Positions 52,301 to 62,200 of a stretch of 64,000 bases of DNA are shown here, one piece after another. A program made the position numbers and the translations under genes. This DNA comes from SpSt-539 sp964549445 (lineage in GTDB: Bacteria > Planctomycetota > Phycisphaerae > UBA1845 > UTPLA1). The stretch is taken from NCBI GenBank assembly GCA_964549445.1, contig CAZJVS010000016.1, forward strand, positions 1-64,000. Direction: 5' to 3'. Numbering within the stretch: the first letter of the stretch is position 1; each line of letters starts with the position of its first letter. The notes below the pieces were generated by a model. That model saw nothing but the letters and a program-made list of their open reading frames with translations, was not told the DNA's origin and did not search any database.

Positions 52301-54071
52301 GAAATACGGGCTGCTTTGCGTAGAACTCGCGGCCCATGCCGGCATACTGGCTGCCCTGGCCGGTGAAGAGGAAAGCAATGCGCGTCGGGCGACCGGTCGC
52401 GCGAACGCCGCTGGTCACGGCGGCGGCGTCGCCGGCAATGAACGCATCGAGCTTGGCGGCGGCTTCGCCGGCGCTCGTTGCAACGAGCGCCAGGCGGTGA
52501 TTGAAATGCGAGCGACCGGCGTTGGCGGTGAAGCAGATGTCGGCGAAGGTGGAACTCGGCGAGGACTTCAGGAATGAGGCGTAGCGCTCCGCGAGTGCGC
52601 GGAGGGCCGCGTCGGATTTTGCGGAAAGCGTTAGTACGTGCGGTGCATTGTCGGCTCCCGCTACCGTCGACGGCACGGCAGGCGGTTCTTCGACGATGAC
52701 GTGGGCGTTGGTGCCGCTGTAGCCGAATGAACTGACGCCGGCACGACGTGGCTTGGCACCAGCGGGCCAGGGCGTCGGCTTGGCCGTCACTTGCAACGGC
52801 AATGTCGACCAATCCATCTTGGGGTTCGGTGTATTGAAGTGCAGGTGCCTAGGAATCTCGTTTTCGCGGAGCGCCAGCAATACCTTCATCAGTCCCGCGG
52901 CGCCGGCAGCGGTCTCAGCGTGACCTATGTTTGTCTTGCAGGAGCCGATCTGGAGCGGGCGGTCGTTGGGTCGCGCGGCGAACACCTCGCTCAACGCGCG
53001 CAGCTCAATTGGATCGCCCAGTGCCGTGCCGGTGCCATGGGCCTCGATGAGGTCGATGTCGGCCGGGCTGACGCCGGCGAAGTTCAGAGCGCTGCGGATG
53101 AGGGTTTCCTGCGCGGGGCCGTTGGGAACCGTGAGGCCGCTGGTGCGGCCGTCCTGGTTGATCGCGGAACCGCGCAGCACGCCGACGATGCGATCGCGAT
53201 CGGCGATTGCGTCGGAGAGCCGCTTGAGGGCGAAGATGCCGCAGCCGTCGCTGCGAACGAAACCGTTGGCCGAGGCGTCAAAGGTCTTGCAACGCCCGTC
53301 GGCGGCGAGCATCCGCATTCGACAGGCGAGGATGGTTGAGATCGGGGAGAGGATGATGTTGACGCCGCCGGCGAGGGCGAGGCGGCACTCGCCGGTTCGA
53401 AGACTCTGGCAAGCGAGGTGGACGGCGACGAGGGCCGACGAGCAGGCCGTGTCGATTGAAACCGTCGGACCTTGCAGGCCGAGGGCGTAGGCGACGCGGC
53501 CGGCGGCGATGCTGCAGGCACTGCCGGAACCCATGTGGACATCGATCGCGGGGAGCTTGCGATCGTCGATCATCAAACGCATGTGGTCGTTTGTTGCGAC
53601 GCCGAAGAACAGGCCGGTGTTGCTCCCCGAGAGGCGATCGGCGGGCTGGCCGGCGTCTTCGAGGGCTTCCCAGACGGTCTCGAGGAGAATGCGGTGCTGG
53701 GGATCGATGGAGGCGGCTTCGCGCGGGGCAATTCCGAAGAAGCCCGCGTCGAATTGCTCAATGCCTTCGACGTAGCCGCCGTAGCGAGTGTATATGCGTC
53801 CCGGCGTTTCGGGGTTGGGGTCGAAGTAGGCGTCCACGTCCCAGCGGTCGGCTGGGGTTTCCGAAATCGCGTCCACCCCGTCGCGAAGCAGATTCCAAAA
53901 CTTGTCCGGAGTATCGACTCCGCCGGGCAGGCGGCAGGACATCCCGATGACGGCGATCGGCTCGCGACCGCTGCGTTCGGCGGCGGCGAGGCGGGCCTCG
54001 AGCGATTCGATCGCGACGAGGGCTCTCGCCAGCGCTGCCCTGCCAGTTGAGGTGTCGCCTTCCTGCTTCAT
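46314..54071 (-). CDS. Highly reducing type I PKS: KS-AT-DH-MT-ER-KR-ACP
   Basis: A 2585-residue single-module polyketide synthase. Domains: KS ~36-465 (Cys210 in DTACSSA, His345 in EAHGTGT, His384 in NIGHAE); AT ~565-860 (Ser654 in GHSAGE; HAFH at 751 predicts malonyl-CoA); DH ~927-1210 (His959, Asp1132); MT ~1270-1600 (LEIGAGTGG at 1441); a structural KR half; ER (AAAGGVGLAAIQLVQRAGAEV); KR (LITGGLRGLGPAVAGW); ACP (LGELGLDSLMAIELK). A coiled-coil N-terminus may dock it to the preceding KS-ACP protein. The domain order is that of an iterative highly reducing PKS with C-methylation. Oddities: DH motif HxxxGxxxxP has Glu for Gly, and the KR Tyr position is His. The ATG overlaps the previous stop. 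No thioesterase. Confidence 0.95.
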   Translation of the reverse strand: MKQEGDTSTGRAALARALVAIESLEARLAAAERSGREPIAVIGMSCRLPGGVDTPDKFWNLLRDGVDAISETPADRWDVDAYFDPNPETPGRIYTRYGGYVEGIEQFDAGFFGIAPREAASIDPQHRILLETVWEALEDAGQPADRLSGSNTGLFFGVATNDHMRLMIDDRKLPAIDVHMGSGSACSIAAGRVAYALGLQGPTVSIDTACSSALVAVHLACQSLRTGECRLALAGGVNIILSPISTILACRMRMLAADGRCKTFDASANGFVRSDGCGIFALKRLSDAIADRDRIVGVLRGSAINQDGRTSGLTVPNGPAQETLIRSALNFAGVSPADIDLIEAHGTGTALGDPIELRALSEVFAARPNDRPLQIGSCKTNIGHAETAAGAAGLMKVLLALRENEIPRHLHFNTPNPKMDWSTLPLQVTAKPTPWPAGAKPRRAGVSSFGYSGTNAHVIVEEPPAVPSTVAGADNAPHVLTLSAKSDAALRALAERYASFLKSSPSSTFADICFTANAGRSHFNHRLALVATSAGEAAAKLDAFIAGDAAAVTSGVRATGRPTRIAFLFTGQGSQYAGMGREFYAKQPVFRKAMDACDAVLAPLLGQPVLKLLESEQLLEQTANQQPILFALEYSLARLWQSWGVEPALVMGHSAGEYVAACIAGVLSLEGGLRLIAERARLMQNAPGQGAMAALAADEKAVMSLLTPGAVIAAVNSPSQTVISGETAAVDAVLAAAQKQGLRGQRLRVSHAFHSALMEPILAEFESRAAGLSFAAPQLGLVSNVTGKLVRADQILDKTYWRDHIRRPVRFLDSVRTLLSEDVDAIIEIGPGTALLSLARAGGASGKIASLASLRRGVNEAAQISESVAALYARGASIDWEAFERPFQRRRVALPTYPFQRDAYPIGDGRLRRPGGADVGRGAKSTQHPLLQRRLRSALSAVQYESELSTESPAYVVDHCVYEMVLLPGACFVEMGFAAARDLHGNGPVRLEGFAIQSPLVLESGYTRTLQCIVHREQGGTARFEILSQPDDDASPDAAWITHAFGRIVRATRNADSSSSDAMSVARDGCTELVDTAGLYDGLAACGLQFGPRFRGIESISRGADQSFARIRIPADAAADIGACRLHPLLLDAAWQTVAAIRPPNAAEGLFIPMGVDSLDLFASPGGSAWVHTSIRPPQNGADSLHVDVRLFDDAGRLTASINGLTLKRAARESLRRAGSRRIDDWLYEIRWKPQSAAADVSASLTSPADIVQSVGPVWSAAALEYDLPRHASMLDDMERLSERYVAEALTKLGIPIRPGSRFSPQDLADAIRASAPHRRLLGRMADILARAGVVRSREGAWEVCTEFNGESAETHWDRIRKTFPACDAELQLLHRCGKNLAGVLRGACDPLTLLFPDGSVEPLRRVYGESPFARATNRAVQAAIQAALADVPTDRRVRILEIGAGTGGTTDNVLAATAGRDREYVFSDVSPMFLTQARRRFAAEPGMKFEMLDIERPPADQGFADRKFDLAVAVNVLHATSDLSRTLANARSMLAPGGVLLLVETTWKMNWADLVFGLTEGWWKFADHKLRPDGALLTTRQWLDLLTNVAYEGASAVVDADTDRRVFQSLIVARRPLADAAPVQSSTALASDRWLVFADKSGVADHLAAQLRDSGRHCVLVRHGSKFERVVSGREYALSAADAGAFKELAADLRESSSEPLRGVVNLWPIDTANPLDLPADGVRNAQQLTCGGSLHLVQTLTSGSDGVPGGLWLATRGAQPVTPDEELPNGAAASLWGMGRVIAHEFPALRCVRVDLDPYADPVQAAADLFREVMNRDAEDEVAYRAGRRFVSRLQKCEPHAGPAARRLQLPTTGAFQLQTRNPGTFDEMELAPVERRAPRDGEVELRVAATGLNFRDVLNALDALPAAGGPLGGECSGTIVAVGPGVKSLAIGDEVVAFAAGCFSSHLTVDARFVARKPKSLSFDEGATVATTFATAIYGLIRRARMKAGDRVLIHAAAGGVGLAAIQLVQRAGAEVIATAGSPRKRAFLRRLGVKHIFDSRSLDFADGVMDCTAGRGVDIVLNCLAREFIPRSIDVLAPNGRFVELGKTGVWSDEQVRSYRPDVENHIIVLDRMVQTDPDSVHDLLQEVLRLLDTKEIRPLPLRAFPITEAPDAFRYMAQARQIGKIVVSQHDTPPPADGSFRPDATYLITGGLRGLGPAVAGWMVAHGARHLVLMGRRAPNESAAALVEKLRTAGAQIRVAQGDVANAADVTKLVSMIAAEMPQLRGIMHSAGVLDDGVLGLQSWSRFEKVFGPKIIGTKLLFDATAALPLDFFALYSSMAALVGPPSQSNHAAANAFMDSFAHAGRARGRRITSINWGPWSEIGAAQELGAEALRKWQASGVGSITTDGGLDALGESLRRDAAQIAVMPLNVALFTKHYRSPLSSDLATTADEPERAAVAAPAQTDAFRARWLAAGPEERPELVRGFVAEQAGKVLGLPPTRTPAPTQHLGELGLDSLMAIELKSRLETGLGCSLPTTVALDHPTIDGLVAYLAEVTPTGGDAVPPAGDDSPPAERELLASVSDLSDGEVDVLLKEMLDR

Positions 54072-56266
54072 AGCGCGCCCCTCGATTCGATCGACTCCAA
54101 CTTCTTGAGCAGGAGGGCTTCCAGCTCGGGTTCTGACAATGACCGCAACTCGTCAATCCTATCGGATTCGGCGGGAGAATCGACTGCTGTGGACGCGTTC
54201 TCGTCAGGGGCCATGAGGCCGGAGAGGTAGCGGCCCATTCGCTCGATGGTCGGGTGGTCGAAGACAACGGTCACGGGAACGTCGCAGCCAAGTTCGGCGA
54301 CGAGGCGCTCGCGGAGTTCGACCGCGCGCATGGAATCGAAGCCGAGTTCGTGCAGCGGGCGGTCGCGGTCGAGCGGAGTGGCCGCATCGAGGCCGCTGAC
54401 TTCGGCGACCATCTGACTCAGGCGGTCGTTGAGGAGATCTTGTCGGCGCGAAGGGATTTCGCCGGCCATTCGACCGCGAACGCCGGGATCGTCGTCGGTG
54501 GTGGCGGCACTCGTCGCGGCGCCGGGCGTCGGGGTCGAGCACCAGAAGCGCGTTTGTGCGAAGGGATAGGTGGGCAAGCTGACTTTGCGATGAGGGCCAT
54601 CGGTCGAGTCGATCGCGGACGCGGAAATGAACTGCCGTGCGATGGGTGATACGTCGGGATTGCCGATGACGTCGCCGGGATCGCCGACTCCCGTTGAAAA
54701 CGCATGGAGAGAGGCAGAAATCTCCATTGCCGTGCTGCCGACGACCGCGAGCCGCCGGTCGAAATGGGTCCGGCCGTGCAGGGCGGTGTGGCAGATGTCG
54801 GCAAGGGGATCGGACGTCGTTTCGAGGTGGTCGGCATAGCGGCGGGCGAGTTCGCGGAGGGCGTCGTCCGTCCGCGCTGAGAGACAGAGTGCATGAACGG
54901 CGGAGTCCCGCGGCGTGGAACCGGCCGGAAGCGGCGGCGGACCCTCGACGACCATGTGGCCGTTCGTGCCGGACATTCCAAAGCTGTTGATGCCCGCAAG
55001 CATCCGACCGTCGGTCGGCCAGGGCCTGAGTGACGTCGGGATTTCGACGGGGAGGCCGGTCCAGTCGATCTTGGCGCTGGGTGTGCTGAAGTACAGACTC
55101 GGCGGAATCCGTCCGTTCTTCATGCCGAGGACGGTCTTGATCAGTCCGGCGACGCCAGCGGCGGATTCGGTGTGGCCGATGTTTGTCTTGACGGAGCCGA
55201 CGCAGCAACGCCGAGGCGGCGTGCCACTGGCACGAAGAACGTCAGCGATGGCGGGGATCTCGGCGGCGTCGCCAAGCCGCGTGCCGGTGCCGTGGGCTTC
55301 GATGTACTGCACTTCGGCGGGCGAGACTCCGGCGGCTTCGTATGCGTCACGCATGACGGCGACGACGGCGTCTCGCTGCGGCGTGGCGAGACTGTCGCCG
55401 CCGCGGCCCTTGTGTCGTAGAGCGCTGCCGAGGATGACGGCTTCGATGCGATCGCCGTTGCGCAGCGCGTCGTCGAGTCGCTTGAGGGCGACGAGCGCGA
55501 CACCCTCGCTTCGAACGTAGCCATCCGCGGCAGCATCGCCGAACTTGGTCCGGCCGTCGGGGGCGGCAGCGCTGCCGCGCGAAAGGCAAATATGGATATA
55601 GGGTTCGAGGATGACGTTCACGCCGCCGGCGAGGGCGAGCGTCGATTCGCCGGTACGCAGACTTTGACAGGCGAGGTGCACCGCCGCGAGCGAGGACGAA
55701 CAGGCGGTGTCGACCACCATGCTCGGACCTTCGAGGCCGAGGGCGAATGAGACGCGGCCGGCGGCGCTGAAGCGGCTGCCGCCGGTCATCGAATGGAGGT
55801 TCAGCTCGTTGGGGGAGGCGAAGAGCAGGTCTTCGTAGTCGTTGTAACACATGCCGACGAAGACGCCGGTGCGGCTTCCGGAGAGGGTGTGGGGGGGGAT
55901 CGCGGCGTCTTCAAGCGTTTCCCAGGCGGTTTCCAATACGAGGCGGTGCTGCGGGTCGATGCGAACGGCTTCGCGCGGCTCAATGTCGAAGAAGGCGGCG
56001 TCGAAGCAGTCGACGGACTTGAGGAAGCCGCCGCGACGCGTGACGGTGCGTCCGCGCTTGGCGCGGCCGCCGGCGTAGTAGGCATCGACGTCGAAACGAC
56101 TGCGGGGAACGTCGGTTATGGCGTCGACGCCGTCGCGGAGCAGTGCCCAGAACTCGGCGGGCGAGTTCGCACCTGGGAAGCGGCAACCGAGCCCGATGAT
56201 GGCAATCGGGTCGGCACGTCCACAGGATTTCGCGGTATGCTGAGGTGAGGAGCTATGCATGCTCAC
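54068..56266 (-). CDS. AT-less PKS protein: KS-ACP
   Basis: A 732-residue protein. GTG at 56266 has GAAGGAG at good distance; an ATG two codons later is the alternative. KS ~20-450 with Cys in VDTACSSS, His in EAHGTGT and KTNIGHTESAAG, so condensation-competent. The KS-AT linker (LSARTDDALRELARRYADHL and on) and the post-AT linker (KVSLPTYPFAQTRFW) are both present, but the ~300-residue AT between them is gone. The ACP (~615-700) has LHELGFDSMRAVELRERL. It overlaps the NRPS stop by 14 bp and the next PKS start by 4 bp. It may be loaded by the AT of the neighbouring PKS or by a separate AT. Confidence 0.93.
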   Translation of the reverse strand: MSMHSSSPQHTAKSCGRADPIAIIGLGCRFPGANSPAEFWALLRDGVDAITDVPRSRFDVDAYYAGGRAKRGRTVTRRGGFLKSVDCFDAAFFDIEPREAVRIDPQHRLVLETAWETLEDAAIPPHTLSGSRTGVFVGMCYNDYEDLLFASPNELNLHSMTGGSRFSAAGRVSFALGLEGPSMVVDTACSSSLAAVHLACQSLRTGESTLALAGGVNVILEPYIHICLSRGSAAAPDGRTKFGDAAADGYVRSEGVALVALKRLDDALRNGDRIEAVILGSALRHKGRGGDSLATPQRDAVVAVMRDAYEAAGVSPAEVQYIEAHGTGTRLGDAAEIPAIADVLRASGTPPRRCCVGSVKTNIGHTESAAGVAGLIKTVLGMKNGRIPPSLYFSTPSAKIDWTGLPVEIPTSLRPWPTDGRMLAGINSFGMSGTNGHMVVEGPPPLPAGSTPRDSAVHALCLSARTDDALRELARRYADHLETTSDPLADICHTALHGRTHFDRRLAVVGSTAMEISASLHAFSTGVGDPGDVIGNPDVSPIARQFISASAIDSTDGPHRKVSLPTYPFAQTRFWCSTPTPGAATSAATTDDDPGVRGRMAGEIPSRRQDLLNDRLSQMVAEVSGLDAATPLDRDRPLHELGFDSMRAVELRERLVAELGCDVPVTVVFDHPTIERMGRYLSGLMAPDENASTAVDSPAESDRIDELRSLSEPELEALLLKKLESIESRGAL

Positions 56267-59200
56267 CCAGGGGCTCCTTCGCGAGGAGACTTTCGACGTA
56301 GCCGGTCAACAGGCGCTCATCGACGCCCGGACAAACGACGCCCGCCATTCTAAGCGATTCCGTCGTTTTCCGGCAGTCGATCTGCGGCCGGCGCAGGGCA
56401 GCCATTAGGAACTGCGGCGGAATGCGTGCAGGGATGAGACTAGCGAGGGGCAGAATAGACTCGTCCCGGGTTTCCCGCAGCAGTTTCTGGAGGGCGGCCA
56501 TCCATGTATCAACGGAGACGGTTTCGATGCGGTGCCCGGCGGCACGCACGGCGGCGAGCAGGGTCGTGATATTGACCGTTTGCGGATTGATCAGGTGCCA
56601 ACTGTTTACACCATCGGGCTTGCGTTGTGAGAGGGCAACCAGGGCGCGGGCGACGTAGTCGACCGGCGTGATTTCAACCTCGCCATCCAGCATGGGCATA
56701 GCGCCGAGGGCGATGCAGCTCTTGAGCAGGGAACGGACGAGATCGTCGGCGCCGGCCGCGCCGGTTCGGCTGTCGCCGCTGATCCGGCCGGCACGATAGA
56801 TGGCGACGTCAAGGCCGCGCTCGGCCGCGTCGCGGACGAGTCGCTCAGCGACCCACTTGGTCTGTGAGTAGCCGCCGAAGAGGGTGCCGCCGTGATCGAG
56901 CGGACTGTCTTCCGTGTAGGTCGGGCGGCCGCCGGCGGCGGGGGCGGCGAACACGGCGAGCGTCGACACGTAGTGCAAAGTCTTGGGGCGGCCGTCGGCC
57001 GCAAGTCGTAGGACTTCGATGGTTCCGTCGACGTTTGCGGCCTTGAGTCGGTCGTAGGGGTGGACGAAATTCACCCATGCGCCGCTGTGATAGACCGAAT
57101 CGATTGAAGCGGAGAGATCCACGAAGTCAGCGGGTGACATTCCAAGTCGCGGGCGTGCGAGGTCGCCGCGGACGGGGACGACGCGAGTCAGGTCGGCGCC
57201 GGCGGCGATGCCATAGCGGTCGAGGGCAGCGCGCAGCCGATCGAAGGCGTCGGCGTCGGAGTTGCCTCGAACGAGGCAGTGGACGCGCGCGTCAGATCGG
57301 TCGAGCAGGTCGCGGAGCAAGTACGCGCCGAGAAAGCCCGTTGCGCCGGTGAGCAAGATGTTTGCCGGAGCGGAGATCGGACTCGCTGCCCTCGACGGCC
57401 GGATATCCGCGGGAAGGACGGCGCGCTGCGCCAACTCCGTGGTTGAGGCGCCGGCGAAGGGACCCCCTGGCGCGGCGTCGGTTCGCGCGACGACGGCATC
57501 GCGCTCGTAACCCAGTTGGACCGCGAGTTCAGAAGTCGGCTCGCCGAGCGCGATCGCGGCCTTGTTGGCGCGCCAGCGATCGGCGACGGCGGGATTGATC
57601 GCGCCATGTTCATGGAACTTGACGTCGCCGAGCATCCGCGACTCTTTTGTCACACCATCGGTCATTCGGGACTTGCGGTCGGCATAGGGTTGCAATATCG
57701 CCGGGTGGAAATCGATGCCGAGGAATTCGCAGATGCGGCGGGCGACCGGTTCGGGCTTCGAAACAAGTTCCTCGAAGCGAACCTGCATCTGGCGATCGGC
57801 AGGGATGTCGGCGAGGAACGCGCAAATATTCCGGTGCGACTCGACCCAGAAGAGCTCACCAATCTCGCGTGCGCCTCCGTCGACCGGCTCCGAGAACAGC
57901 GGCGAAAAGAGAACGTGCAGCTTTGCATGTTCGAATGACTCGATCGTTCCGCGCGGGTGACGGATCAGGTGGATGTACCGAGGGGCGTCGAACTGCGCTT
58001 CGGCCCGCCGGAGGACGCTCTGCTGAAGGGCATAGGGCGGCGTTTTGTCGACCAGCACGCGGCCAGCAAGCCGTTCGTGCATGTGGCGGAAGATGTCGGC
58101 GGTCGTCCAGCCGTCGCGCGTGCACTTGTCGAGGAACGACTTTGCTTCGTCGGGACCGCAGGCGTGTAGCTCCATGATGGTGCGGATGAGTCCGTCAAGC
58201 CAGAAGGCGTCGCGGCCGGTCAGGGTCTCGGCGCGCTGGGACATCGTGTCGAAGTTGAGCAACATGAGCTCGGGCGGCGCGAAGAGTCCTGGGTGGCCGC
58301 CGAGCATGACGCGGAGGAGCGTTGATCCAGATCGCGGAGGTGAGAGAACGAAGGCGAAATTGCCGGGCACCCTGGCCGCCGGGGGAGCGACTGAGACAGT
58401 CGGGAGGATCGATCGATGGAAGCGCTCCACGTGGGCTGCGTCGATCGTTCCGGTCGCGCGGGACTCGGGTGTGCCGTATTCGCCCAGGACTTCCTGGCCA
58501 AAACGCATGGCTACGGCATCCGGGTGGTGCCGGACAAGGTAGGCCGACAGGCGCGCAACGGTCGGGGCGTCGAAGAGCGCGACGACGTAGACATACACCC
58601 CGAAGGTCTGTTCCATGCGATAGATGATCTGTGCGCCCTGGATCGAATTGCCGCCGAGGTCGAAATAGCCGTCGTGGATGCCGACGCGGTCGACCTTGAG
58701 GATCGACTTCCACAGTTCGGCGAGGTATTGCTCGAGTTCGTTTCGCGGCGCGACGTATTCCTCGGCCTGTCCGGCGGCCGCGTCGGGTTCGGGCAGGGCG
58801 CGTCGGTCGAGCTTTCCGCTGGACGTGAGTGGGAGCTTTTTCAGGAAGACGAAGGCCTCGGGGAGCATTCCGTCGGGGATTTTTGCGGCCAGGTATGCAC
58901 GGAGATCGGCGGTGGTGAGCTGCACTTCGCCACGGGCCACGACGTAGGCGACGAGCCGGGTGGCCGAGTCGTTGTCGCTGCGGGCGATGACGGCCGCGTC
59001 GGCGACATTCTTGTGTGCGCGGAGGGCAGTCTCGAGCTCACCTGTTTCGACACGCTGGCCTCGAATTTTGACCTGCCCATCGATTCGGCCGAGGAACTCG
59101 ATTACGCCGTCGGGCAGCCAACGGCAGCGATCGCCGGTGCGATACATGCGGCCTGCGGCCGGCACAAACGGGTCGGGGACAAACTTGCGGGCGTTGAGCT

Positions 59201-62200
59201 CGGGACGATTGACGTATCCTCGGGCGACGCCGATGCCGGCGATGACGAGCTCGCCGGGGACGCCGACGGGCGTCGGACGGCCGGCACGATCGAGGATGTA
59301 GAGTCGGATATTGGCGATCGGGCGTCCGATCGGCACGAATTCGAGAGAGTCGTTTCGAACGCAAGGCCAGTGAGTGACGTCGATCGCAGCTTCGGTCGGA
59401 CCGTAGAGATTGTGCAGCTCCGCCGGGGAGCGCTCAAAGAATGCGGATTGCAAGTCGGGCGTCAGGGCCTCGCCGCTGCAAATGACACGTTGAAGACTCC
59501 GGCAGCGACCGGGTCGCAATTCGTCGAGGAAGGCGCGGAGCATCGACGGCACGAAATGCAACGTGGTAATGTCGTTGGCCTCGATGGTCTCGGCGAGATA
59601 GCGGCTGTCGCGATGGCCGCCGGGGCGGGCGACAACCAGGCGAGCGCCGACCATGAGCGGCCAGAGGAATTCCCAGACCGACACGTCGAAACCGTAAGGC
59701 GTCTTCTGCAGGACGTGGTCGTTGCGCGTCAGGCGGAACTGGTCCTGCATCCAGAGCAGGCGATTGCAAAGTCCACGATGTGTGTTCGCGGCGCCGTTGG
59801 GGCGACCGGTCGAGCCGGACGTGTAGATGATGTACGCTATGTCTTCGGGGCCCGCCGAGACCTCGGGTTCACTGTGCGGGTAGTCGGCGAAGTCGGCCCA
59901 ATCGTCGAGTTGAACGATGTGAGCAGTGGTCGGCGGGAGCGGGTTCTCCGGCTGGGCGTGCGTGAGAATGATGGGTGCGCCGACATCCTCGAGCATGGCG
60001 GAAACGCGGGCTGCCGGATACTCGGTATCGAGCGGAACGTACGCGGCGCCGGCCTTGAGCACGGCGAGGATCGCGACGACTAGTTCGGTCGAACGCTCGA
60101 GATAGAGGCCGACCGGCGTTCCGACGCCTGCGCCCAGTTCGATGAGCCGCCATGCGAGCTGGTTGGCGCGTTCGCCGAGCTCGCGATATGTGATGGAGCG
60201 GCCTTCAAAGGTAACGGCCGCGGCGTCGGGCGTGCGGGCCGTTTGATCGGCAATCAACTCATGGACGCAGCGGTCAAGGGCATATTCGCGTTGGGTGTCG
60301 TTGAAGGTCGAAAGCACGCGGCGGCGCTCATCCGATTCGAGAAGGGTCAACTTGGAGAGCGGTCGATCGGCGTCGGCGGTCAGCTCAAGCAGGGCCCGCT
60401 CGAAATGAGCGAGCAATCGCTCGACGGCGTCGTGCTCGAATCGGCGGGCGTCAAAGCCGACCTGCATCAGCATTCGCTCGCCCGGAACGACGACCGCCAT
60501 CAGGCCGTAGTTGGTATGGACGAGCGATCGTTCGACTTCGCTGACGGCGAGGTTTCCGAAGCCGGCGCCGTGGCCGGTTGCGAGGGCGTGTGGGTAATTC
60601 TCGAACACGAGTAACGTGTCAAACAGCGGGACGTTGCCGGGCAGGCCGCTCCAGCGGTGGACGTCGGCGAGGGCGGTGTGCTCGAATGGCTGGCGTGCGG
60701 TGTGAAGTGCCTGCACCTTGCGGAGCCATGGGCCGACGCGCTGGCCCTCCTCCACGTTGATGCGCACCGGAACGGTGTTGATCAGCAGGCCGACCATCGA
60801 CTCGATGTCGCGAATCTGCGCCGAGCGACCTGACACGGTTGCACCAAACACGATGTCCGAGTCATCGTTGTAGCGGCTGAGAAGCAGTGCCCAGGCGGCC
60901 TGGACCATGGTATTGAGCGTGATCCGTTCGCGGCGGGCGAAGGCATCGAGGTGATGCATGGCGTCGGCTGAAATCCAGCGGCGCACCTCTCCTCGCCGCG
61001 CAATTCCGGTGGACGGCCGAGCCGAGCGTTTCTCGATCGAGAGGGGCTTCGCACCGTCCCAGCCCTTGAGGTTTTCGCGCCAGAAGGCCTCGGCGACTTT
61101 TTCGTCACGTTCGCGCAGCCATCGGACGTATTCGGCGAAGCGCGGGCGGATTTCGCCGGGAATTTCGGCGGCGCGACGCAGGGATTCGTAGGCGTGGGCG
61201 ACTTCGCGCAGCAGCACCGCCAGTGACCAGCCGTCGAAGAGCAGGTGGTGGTTGCTGGCGGTGAGCCGCCAAGCGTCGTCGGCGATACGGAAGAGGCCAA
61301 TGCGCAAAAGGGGCGGCCGGCGGAGGTCGAAGCCGCGGGATCGTTCGGCATCCCGGAAGGCGGCAACCTCTGCCGATTGCTGTTTGGCGGCCGTGCCGCG
61401 AAGGTCTTCGGAATGCCACGGCAGCTCGGCGCGGGCATGGATGAGTTGGACCGGCTCGTTGAGCCCTTCGGTGATGAATGCGGTGCGCAAGGCTGCGTGG
61501 CGATTGACTGCTTCCTGCCAGGCGCGACGGAGGAGGGACTCGTCCAGATCGCCGCGAAGCGTGCAGGTGACCTGGGCGAAATAGACCTCGGGGTTCGGCT
61601 CAAACCGGCTGTGCATGAGCAGGCCGGTCTGAAGTGGCGTCAGCGGCAGGATGTCTTCGATGTCGCCCGCCTCGGCGAGCAGGCGATCGAGTTGCAGCTG
61701 GTCAAGCTTAAGGAGCGGGAAGTCAGCGGGTGTGCGAGCAGCCAGCCCCTCGCTGCGGCGGTCGCGAACGAGCTGGTCGACTTCGGCGATGTAGTCGGCG
61801 GCCAACGCATCAATTGTCTGTCGCTGGTGGGCATTGCGGCTGAAGGTCCAAGCGAGCTGGAGGCGGCCGTCGGAGACGGCGGCGTTGACGTCGATCAGGT
61901 GTGGGCGGCGGACGCGGCCGCCGATCATCGGGCCGAGCGGCTCGTCGACCGGGGCGAACGGGACGTCGAGCGGAATCTTTACATCGACCTGGCCGAGATA
62001 GTTGAAGCTCAGTTCGCAGCGGGCGGCGGGCAGATCGGCGTCGCGACGGAGGTAGCGAAGGAGATTGTAACCGAGTCCGTGGTTGGGCGTCTCGCGGTGT
62101 TGTAGCTTGACTGCCGCGACGGCGCGGCCGATGCCCGCGTCCGGTTGCAGTTCGATGTACAGCGGATAGAGGGCGGTGAACCAGCCGACGGTTTGGGCGT

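Noticed and set aside
58416..60083. 555-codon plus-strand frame opposite the NRPS second A domain
   Set aside because: Antisense shadow of the A domain; composition is that of reverse-strand GC-rich coding DNA.
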